Below are positions 12,746 through 64,000 of a DNA stretch of 64,000 nt, in pieces. The position numbers were made by a program, and so were the translations under genes. The DNA is from Crambe crambe (lineage: Eukaryota; Porifera; Demospongiae; Poecilosclerida; Crambeidae). The notes under the pieces were generated by a model. That model saw only the letters and a program-made list of their open reading frames with translations, did not search any database and was not told where the DNA came from. Each line of letters starts with the position of its first letter. Within the stretch, counting starts at the first letter, position 1. The stretch covers positions 1,984,001 through 2,048,000 of the forward strand of contig OZ004581.1 of assembly GCA_963924555.1 (NCBI GenBank), in the 5' to 3' direction.

Positions 12746-15734
12746 GGGGCTGGCTTAGGGTTCAATGTCAACACTGGACCTACCAATTACCATGCAGGCT
12801 GTCTGAGGTTGGTTTGAAAGTGTAAAGGATATCTTGTATCAGGTTTATGCCTGTGGGGTAAATTATGGTTATATTTTTTTCCCCAGAGATTGATGTCTTT
12901 GTTGATACAGAAAAAGCCATTCTCCTCACAATATATATCTATGAGTAGACTGTCCTATAGAAGGTTCAGGATACCATTAAAGTACCCTAGCTTATTCAAC
13001 TTGCATACATACTGAAGTGCAAAGGACAACTAACAGTACATTGCAAATAGGAGAAAGGATAGTAATTCATAGCTAGGTCCTGTGCTCAATTAGTATGATA
13101 CCGCTGAGTTAAACCCTCTGGCCTCAGGCAGGGGAGAGGCTACATAGAATAACCACATGCGCTCAATCAGTACGTATCTTATCACAATTATGCACTCCTT
13201 TTTTAAACACTTCATAGGTTGCTGTATTAGTATGTTGTGGCTGATGAGTTAATCCCATTATTTGTCCACTGAAACATATGCCAAGGTCAAAGGATAAAAA
13301 AGTTGAATTGCATATTGATCAGGCTTCATTCATTGTCTATGGTTCCTGCATGCCCTAATTTATGTCTGTGGGGAAAAGTATATATGATTGGAAAGTTTTT
13401 TAATTTTCTATTTTCGGAGATAGAGGAAAGTGGATATTTGTACTCTTTGCCTCACAAAATATCTTGCCTGAGATATGTATGAGTTAACTGTATGTACACA
13501 AAATATGCACGAGTGATAATACCCATTAAAGCACCTTCAGGTTCATTATTGATAGCTTAAGTACTTCCAGTAGTTGAGTATCACCATAGCAAGCACGCAT
13601 TTCAGGAATGTAATGAAATAGCCTGGTAGCTAGTAATATCACTGCGTCCACGAGTGTGAGGCTGTCAACCAAACTGGTCTAGTACGTTCCAGATTCTGAG
13701 AAGATTCATATTCACTGGTAACTTCTATGGAAGCATACCCCCAGGGCACATTAAGGTGGATAGAGTTCTATTCTCTATTCTAGCTAGAAGGCTGGCATTA
13801 AAACTGTCAAAATTTATTTAGGACTGAAACAGTTATGTGTGCCATGGAATCATATGGCATGGTAATCATGGGCATTGCACGTTTCTTGAAGTACATGCAT
13901 AGGAAGGGAAATCACAGTAGTTACGTAGGCATGGAATCATTGCATAATACTGATTAATCCTCCTAACTGAACGGCACTGCATGTTTCTTAGAGTAGTACT
14001 GAAATCATTGCATTCTAGCCATTAGAGCTAAGGCTACACACATGGCCTTGATACTTATATTTCCCTTAACTAGCTTTCAAGCTAATCTTTTCTAGTAGTC
14101 ATACTATGTAGCTATTGCACTTTCAAGGGACATTTATTAGGTGGAGGAGGGTATTACCAACTCATGTACGCAGGGAGGATATTAACCAAGCATTATAATT
14201 GCACTTCATCTGGCATGCATGTGACAAATAAGGGAATCTGCAGCTCCTTCCCTACAATATTATGCCTTGCCTTCCTGCCAGTGAGCAAACTTGTAAGATT
14301 TCATCAGAGTGGAATGCAATTAATTGAGGGAATTTTCTGCTAAATATGTCATAAAAATTTCATAAAAATTTCATAAAAATTTCATAAAAATTTCCTCCAG
14401 GGTGCATATCTTATCCGTAACAGACCCACCTAGTACCTGAGTTGTCTGCATGCCACAGACAGAGGTCCTCTTATAGGGTGTCATGATTAGGTTTATTCCT
14501 CCCAGATCTCTCGTGCCATGCAACGCCATTCCATAATGCCAAGGTCAGGGGGATTATATCAGTACCAATCATATCACAATATGCATCTACGTACGTATAT
14601 GGCTATTTGAATGCAAGTGCTGGTACCATGGTCTAGTGGGTGATTTTGTGGAATCTATAGCTAATTTTATGGAGATAGTCATAACAGAATGATCTCACCT
14701 AAACAATGAAGACTGCATTCCTAAGAGTATCACCATAGCATCGGTCCCTTATTATTTGGTATCCTCTCTACGTGCATGCATGGTATGTGCCAGGTGAAGG
14801 TCAGTCATAATGCTTTGACTTTGTTAAGGAGAATTTTATCACTTGGCACATGGCAGAATAATTTACTTTGCTCGGTATTTAGGCATGGGGCTATGCTAGC
14901 ATAATAATAGGGCCGCACTGGAATCCCAGCAAAATAAAACAACGTAATAGGCTGCAGTCATTACTATAACTTCACTCTTCCCTACTCTCTCGTGCACCCT
15001 TGCCTGATTGTCAAGTGCTGGCATCTTGACTTGGCATTAAATTGATACTGGTGTGTGCATTCCGAGTGAGATTTTAAAAGCATCCTTTTGGGGATCAGCA
15101 AGAAAACTATACATTTTAATGCTATGCACAATTCTCTTTCATGACATTTTGATATAGCTACGTACATCTTAAATTGTTGAGAATAATAGGCTAATAATGG
15201 GTCTGCTGGGGGAGCACTGCAGAATAGAATAATAGGCGCAAAAACCCCATGCCTAGCGCCTATCAGTATCTCTCTTAGACAATAATTCCCTTTGATGTAA
15301 TGAAGTAGTAACTACTTGCTAGGCCCTCAAGTGATCAAGTATGTAAGTGTCCACTTATGTGGTCCCTACCTTAGAGACCTGTGAGTTGTCATACAGCCCT
15401 GAGGTCTTAGCTAAAACCACAAACCTGAGTCACAATGTACAGGCAAAAGTGATTGCTTACTATTGTCTAAGTCATGATCTAACCTATACTTAGAAGGTAG
15501 CTAACCCAAAAAATCACCTCCACAGTATTGACAAGCTAGCAAGTGACAACATCAAAGTGTCCTACTACTCCTGACATGACAGATATAACTGTTGGTCTGA
15601 ACCAGGTGTGGTTCAGGTGGTCATGTGAAGCATGCAAGGAGGTATGGCACTCAACTTCACTAGAATCAAGAATGTAAAGTGTGTAAGGCATGACTAACTT
15701 CATAGGCATGACATAAAACCACAATACATGTAAA

Positions 15735-16015
15735 CACAATTTTTGCTGACTCAATTTGCATGGGTCTTAGTTAGATAGAGCACTCTATGAACGAAATTTA
15801 TAGCTAGCAAATAACACGATGAAGGGATCAAGTGAATGCAAACAGACTTTATGAGGCAGATGAAGTTACCATGGAAGAAAACTACTGCAATGACACATGT
15901 TAATATTGATGCTGCCCCGATAAGATTCATAGTCATGTGTCAAACCACAAGACAGTGCTTAAAAAGACGCATACATTGTTGTAGGCCCACGCAAATTGAG
16001 TCAGCAAAAATTGTG
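15735..16015. mobile_element. MITE upstream of gene X copy 2
   Basis: About 30-base inverted ends: CACAATTTTTGCTGACTCAA at the left and its complement at 15986-16015. One end of the same element (36113-36140) also precedes gene X copy 3, so the element was already there when the gene was copied, or was lost in part from copy 3. Confidence 0.7.
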
Positions 16016-16117
16016 GGCGGAACCGGAAATGCTTACATTTAGACATCATGCATGACCTCGTGCATGCACGATGCGATGTGGGGGCGAGCTCGAGCTAGCT
16101 CTTTGTTGGGTTCTTTG

Positions 16118-16135
16118 TTGTATTATATAAAACGA
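16118..16135 (+). promoter_or_regulatory. possible core promoter of gene X copy 2
   Basis: TATATAA at 16124-16130 lies 111 bases before the ATG, after a GC-rich patch (16060-16100). Placement fits a TATA box, but copy 3 has no obvious match at this spacing, so support is weak. Confidence 0.3.
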
Positions 16136-16240
16136 GGTGCGAACGCGGTCTTGCTCAGGTTTGCAAATGCTAGAAAACTACGAAAAAAAATCGCATACTA
16201 TTATTGAATTGGCTCATAATTATTAGAAGCTCATCAAAAG

Positions 16241-17215
16241 ATGGCAGATTCAATTCCTCCAGGTATAACTTACTAGCTACGATACTGCTAGCTACGATAC
16301 TGCTAGCTCAAGTGTTGCAGCCAGCTGCAGAAAAATCTGTTACATACGTACCTGCAGGCATTTTTGCCTCAGGTTCTGGCATCCATTCTATCTTCTTATT
16401 TCACAGGTGTTCAAGCAGAAAACTGCTGCGCGAGTAACAGACTCGTATGCAGTGGAGAAGACTGGGATAACTACACTTACACTTGCCCTGAACATCAAGA
16501 GACACTGGAACATACTTCCACTCGTGCAGTACACTGTGCCGTATATTTACCGGGGCTGAAAAGTCGCCTGGAAGGAGACTACGCAGAGAAAGCCTATTCG
16601 TGGTCACAGCTGAGAGAAAAACGCCTGAAAGAAAGATCCATGCTAATCACAGGTCTCCGAGAAAAGAGGGATGACCTCGAAAAAGATCCCTTGTCAGGTA
16701 AGGTAAGCTGAGAAGATAATAATATTGATATCATGGCAAATTGCGCTAAAATGGCCAAATCTATAGCACAACTGCATTAGCTAGCTATATAGTCCTTAGC
16801 CCAGTTTGTTTATTTGCAGGCAAACAAGCCTTAATAGCTATACAAATATAATGATTGTTCCAGCTAAGCCATGCATGCACTTGGCTAGCTACTATGTATT
16901 TTAAGGCTAGTAGCTAGCCAAGTGCATGCATGGCTTAGCTGGAACAATCATTATATTTGTATAGCTATTATCATTTCTCCATTACAAAATGCAGGATTAA
17001 GGCAGTTGCAACACCTCCAGCAAGGAGATGAGAGAGACTTGTGCAGCTTGCAGCGTGCTGTGCCTGAGAACTGGGACGAGGAAGAGAAAAGAGGAGATTT
17101 GGAAGTAGGGAAAACACTTGTTGACAGTGTCCAAGTGTTTACCTGCTGCAGTTTGAACTATTCAGTTCATCTAGATGCAGACTATGATGTTGTAGTGCTT
17201 CCAAATAGTCATTGA
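16241..17215 (+). CDS. gene X copy 2: small Cys-containing protein, unknown function, 3 exons
   Basis: Exons 16241-16262, 16407-16697 and 16995-17215 join in frame (phase 1 at both introns; GT-AG at all borders) to 177 residues. It starts MADSIPPG, with no signal peptide or membrane segment. Exon 2 reads VQAENCCASNRLVCSGEDW, NYTYTCPEHQETLEHT, RAVHCAVYLPGL, then a basic helical stretch AYSWSQLREKRLKERS. Exon 3 reads LQQGDERDLCSLQRAVPENW, GDLEVGKTLVDSVQVFTCC, then YSVHLDADYDVVVLPNSH. Eight Cys, including two CC pairs. I do not recognise the family. It converges on the 3' end of GBF1, 3.5 kb away. A TATA-like TATATAA lies 111 bases before the ATG. Conservation of frame, splice sites and length with copy 3 supports a real gene. 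Confidence 0.8.
16832..16970. repeat. perfect 62-base palindrome in gene X copy 2 intron
   Basis: Arms 16832-16893 and 16909-16970 match exactly, 15-base loop. The matching intron in copy 1 (about 250-340) has one arm only, so the second arm was made in place. Confidence 0.85.
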
Positions 17216-18330
17216 TTTCTCTCTCTCATTCAATTCTTATTATTTTGTTTTTCTGTTTTCTTGCCAATCTCACTCTTGAAATTATTTTTACTGAAACACA
17301 AAAAAAAAAATTCATCTGCAATGGTTGAATTCAGCTAAAACATCTGCACGACAGGTTGTCATGCAAACCATAGTCTATTCCTGTGGTCACTTAGTGGTAA
17401 AGATTCACTTCGATATGCACGCAACAGAGATGAGTTTCACCAGTTGAAAATAACACCATGCAAAATCTGCACACATGACATTGAGTGTACTTAAGGGTTC
17501 TTGAAATAAGGAAACAGCTAAGCAAATGACCACAAAGTTTGGATCTGTCTCCCAAGATGTCTTCACCACATCATAATGAATTATAATTATGTGGGTAAAT
17601 TTCTAAAAAAAATTTTCATGACCAATTTGGCCATTTTCAAATTTTGACAGTAAGAAGCATGCTGAATGCTTTTTGAGTGCACATTAAGGCTATAGCTATG
17701 TTCTGAATCCCTATAATAATTGATCAAGTCGACTAAATCTATTTCAAGTAAGTCACTGTTCTACTCCTTTTAAAAAGAACACAGCAACTTATTTAACTTC
17801 ATCATGGCATCCCCTTTATAGTACATGCTCAAATTCTTCCTAATTAGCTCAAGGAATATGATATGTAACGAGTCTGAGGGGAATTTTTTCATACTATAAT
17901 TATTATTCTTACTTGTTAAATTGGACTCTACGAAAATCAATACAAAATATTATGAAGAGAAATCTCAATATAAAATTAACTTTTCAACAAGTAATACTGT
18001 ACACGACTCTTAAAAGCTATGATTCATTAAAGGGATAAAGATACCAGGTTCAACATGCACACCCTAAATTCAATGCAAGAAGCTTATTAACCAACCTGTA
18101 ATTACTGATTTAAGTAAGTGCGAACCATATCCCTTTTCTGTCAGTGTATATACTGAAATTTAATTTTCACCTGTGAAAATTCCCACTCTGTGCACGGTGT
18201 CTGCTCCCTCATGACTGTAGGCAATCAAGAGCGTCAATCAGCCATTTTGAACTTGAAAAGGTCACAGGATACTAATAACTTTTTGTGGCTTCCCTAAGTA
18301 AATCCTGTGACCTTTAGACGAGTGTAGTTG
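17216..18330. other. region downstream of gene X copy 2, no gene seen
   Basis: AT-rich. Parts resemble 37270-37660 after copy 3 (TGGTCACTTAGTGG; GCAGCTGGAATGC further on at 19160), so the duplicated X unit includes some 3' flank. Confidence 0.55.
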
Positions 18331-18334
18331 ATGT

Positions 18335-18437
18335 TTATACTACATAACCACGATGATGTCATTACTACATAACCACGATGATGTCATTACTACATAACCA
18401 CGATGATGTCATTACTACATAACCATGATGTCATTAT
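18335..18437. repeat. 25-base minisatellite, about 4 units
   Basis: Unit ACTACATAACCACGATGATG plus TCATT, in sequence between gene X copy 2 and the GBF1 3' end. Confidence 0.85.
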
Positions 18438-18517
18438 GTGTACCTACTTGGCAAAATCGCAACTTTTATTATGAATTTCTGGTACTGATAAACTTACAAC
18501 ACCCCATTACGATAACT

Positions 18518-18984
18518 AGGGCAATGTTCAACATTCAGTTGACAGCGAGCGAGCAAGCAAGTGCTAGCTACAACTCTTTAGAAGATTTTACTATTTAGTT
18601 TAGACAGTGAGCAAGTGAGCATGATAGGTTCCAGTGCTTGATATTGCATCAGAGACAAGAGTCATGTAAGTGGTGGTTCCAACCAGAAATCTCCACGCAT
18701 CAAAAGCTGTAAATACTTACCACAAACACTTAGATAAGCCAAGCGCATACAATTCACTTTGATGCATTAATTTTGATAGCCAGTGAGCAAGCAAGTTAGT
18801 GCTACAACTCTTTAGAAGATTTGGTGTTGAGTTTACGTATATGTAATAAAGTACCAGGCTAGAGCCTCTACAACTACTACTATAATAATGTGCAGCATTA
18901 ATTTGACAGTGAGCAAGTGAGTAGATATATATATATATTTTTTTCCAATGAGTCATGACCTGAGAGTCAGCTCGCTCACTGCAA
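18518..18984. mobile_element. inverted relative of the GCGAGCGAGC element
   Basis: Ends TTGACAGCGAGCGAGCAAGC and GAGTCAGCTCGCTCACTGCA; the unit GTGAGCAAGYGAG recurs inside. Shorter than 58994-59846 and lacks its nested palindrome. Confidence 0.6.
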
Positions 18985-20003
18985 TAATACAGGGGGTTTG
19001 CTACTTAGTAATTAAAGCTGAATGACACCATTTCCCCATTAATTCTTCTTTGTGGCGCCGGTATCTGTTCCTTCAAACCATACAATTTATAATGACTGTA
19101 GTGCCCATTCCTTTGAATCCAGAGATGAAAGGGTTCGGGCTTGATCAGCAAGATGTAATATGTAGCTGGAATGCTGAAGTACCAAATTAACTTATTGGAC
19201 TAAAGCCAAAAATTAATGTTCAACACCCCAATAATAATAATGCAGGGGCTTGGCATTGCCATTTCTATACTTAATCAGAAAAACGAAAATACACTTAAGG
19301 CTGAATGGAGCTTAATTATGATTCAATTTATTACCTTTATAGATCCATGAGGAAAACTGAATCCATGGGAGTGTAGTCATGGAAATTGGATTGCTAGGCA
19401 ACTAGCTATAAATACGTTCTTGGAATCTCCCAATTACTACAGACACCTCTCTCTTCCAAGCCATATCAATTATCAAGGAAGCATGCTTAGTTCTTAATGA
19501 GATCACATTAGGTCTACATGATTGATTTTTTTTTTCAATTAGCAACACAATTTCCCAATTCAATTTCTACTGCTTTCTTCCAAGCCTTATCAATTGCCAA
19601 GGAGCTAGGGATCGTGCATGAATGTGTGTAAATGGAGATCTGGCAGGGATTTATGTACTTCAATCCTTTCACACAAGATGAGTGCACTCCTTTGGTTTTA
19701 AGACATACGCAGGCCCATAGTCAGGATTTTTGGTAAAATAACACGCTCAAAACAGTGGGTTGAAAGAAGGAATATGGAACTGTGACTCCAGGTTTCACTA
19801 CCTTTTAATTATATGCTAACAGGAATTCAGTTATTGATAAGTACACACATATTTAGTCCCAATGGAAATGGATGGCTTCTAGGCATTTCCCATTGTGGCT
19901 GTGCTAAAGCATTATAGCTCCTAATGGGTTCATGATTGTTGGTAACGATATCAGTGTGAACTTTGAACTAACCTCGTACCCACATATTTAGTCGCAATGG
20001 CCA

Positions 20004-20423
20004 TAGGCTTAGGTAGATTATGCTCAAGATTTCTCCAGTTATTCTATTCCACAATGCTACCTATTATTCCCTCAAATGCACCAATTATTCCCACACTATT
20101 ATTCTTAAATAAGCTAATGATTATGCTTCCCCAGTAGCAGTAGCAGAGCTAGAATTAAGTAGCTTAGCCATTGCCATAAACTAACAGCTGCATGTAGTTG
20201 TCCATAATGATTCAGGTCTTAGGTATTGATATAGCTGGACACTGTCACAGTGTAGTAAGAAACCACCTCAAGCAGTAGAGAGTGACTGAAGTCTTTGTTT
20301 TCAGCTAGGCTTGCAGAAGCTCCAATTATTCTCATTATGCTCAAAATATGCTCCATTATTCTGGCATTATGCTTGATTCCAGGAAGTCCCTAAAATTATG
20401 CTGGCATAATCTACCTAAGCCTA
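20004..20423. mobile_element. hAT-like MITE, 420 bp, with 8-base target duplication
   Basis: Ends TAGGCTTAGGTAGATTATGC and its complement; flanks AATGGCCA (19996-20003) and AATAGCCA (20424-20431) differ at one base. Removing it rejoins sequence that is continuous in the duplicated block near 1290. Lies just beyond the GBF1 stop codon, perhaps in the 3' UTR. Confidence 0.75.
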
Positions 20424-20687
20424 AATAGCCATCATTGTGGCTGTGGTTTGTAATGCACTCATTGTGGCTGTGGTTTCAATACCTGCATCATAATGGAGTC
20501 CATGATTGTTGGTAACGATATCTGTGTGAACTTCAAACTAACTAAAATTTAGTACTAACCCATGTTATTCTCGATAGCAATTATTCACAACACATGCCCT
20601 TTCTAATCACCAAAACTCATTGCTCTGAATTTGGTGTAGTTAAATTAATGAATGTTCTAGTTTGTTAATTACCTAAGAAATAACTAT

Positions 20688-63879
<43,192 letters not shown>

Positions 63880-63938
<59 letters not shown>
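63880..63938. repeat. (GA)n tract abutting GBF1 E1 acceptor
   Basis: On the coding strand a (CT)n tract running straight into the Sec7 exon. Confidence 0.95.
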
Positions 63939-63941
<3 letters not shown>

Positions 63942-64000
63942 CTGATAAGAACCAGGTCTACAATTGTACCACAGCATGGCTAAGCATGGGAATCCTTAGT

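Larger units (their letters stand above)
11570..15730. other. no gene seen; old repeats
   Basis: Besides the MITE at 12263-12491 and the tandem pair at 12545-12745 there are decayed copies of one another: 11810-11940, 12170-12230 and 13040-13180 share ACCCTCTGGCCTCAGG and GTGCTCAATTAGTAT. 13560-13620 and 14650-14750 repeat pieces of 7020-7120. 14340-14395 is a four-fold CATAAAAATTT repeat. No exon with family support on either strand. Confidence 0.6.

Noticed and set aside
1-17000. Duplicate as an assembly error (two haplotypes placed in tandem)
   Set aside because: Not excluded, but the first copy lacks many exons and has frame breaks, and copies differ by several insertions, which is more than expected between alleles.

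Overview
The window looks like nuclear DNA of an early-branching animal, most likely a demosponge. It is AT-rich, has many introns and many small foldback elements, and a decayed mitochondrial insert is closest in style to sponge nad2. No bacterial operons, rRNA, tRNA, CRISPR array or retrovirus-like element was seen.

The main gene is the 3' two thirds of a GBF1 orthologue (Golgi ARF guanine-nucleotide exchange factor) on the minus strand. Seventeen exons run from about 63,877 down to the stop codon at 20,688. They start inside the Sec7 catalytic domain and continue through the HDS region to a Ser/Pro-rich tail. The splice phases agree across all exons. The 5' part (DCB, HUS and the start of Sec7) lies beyond position 64,000.

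A second gene, here called X, is a small unrecognised three-exon gene on the plus strand. It is present three times: a broken, cut-off copy at 1-594, an open copy at 16,241-17,215 facing the 3' end of GBF1, and an open copy at 36,376-37,270 nested antisense inside a GBF1 intron. Both open copies predict 177 residues.

Region by region: 1 to about 11.5 kb is a decayed, deleted, partial duplicate of the X-GBF1 neighbourhood. It holds pseudo-exons of GBF1 at 1,505-2,010, 2,079-2,209 and 3,904-4,313, plus pieces of matching introns. 11.5-16 kb is repeat-filled sequence. 16-35 kb holds X2 and GBF1 exons 17 to 10; the last intron is largely filled by the nad2-like NUMT, and the intron before exon 15 contains an amplified array with (GA)n. 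35-43 kb holds X3, several foldback elements and exon 9. 43-53 kb is one 10.5-kb GBF1 intron made of repeated blocks; it contains a lone alanyl-tRNA synthetase exon on the plus strand and a duplicated exon-like minus-strand reading frame. 53-64 kb holds exons 8 to 1, closely spaced, with more repeats.

Repeat content is high: at least ten minisatellites, many (GA)n tracts, three long poly-G runs and more than ten MITE or foldback elements, several with clear target-site duplications. Exons are numbered E1 to E17 in coding order within this window only.
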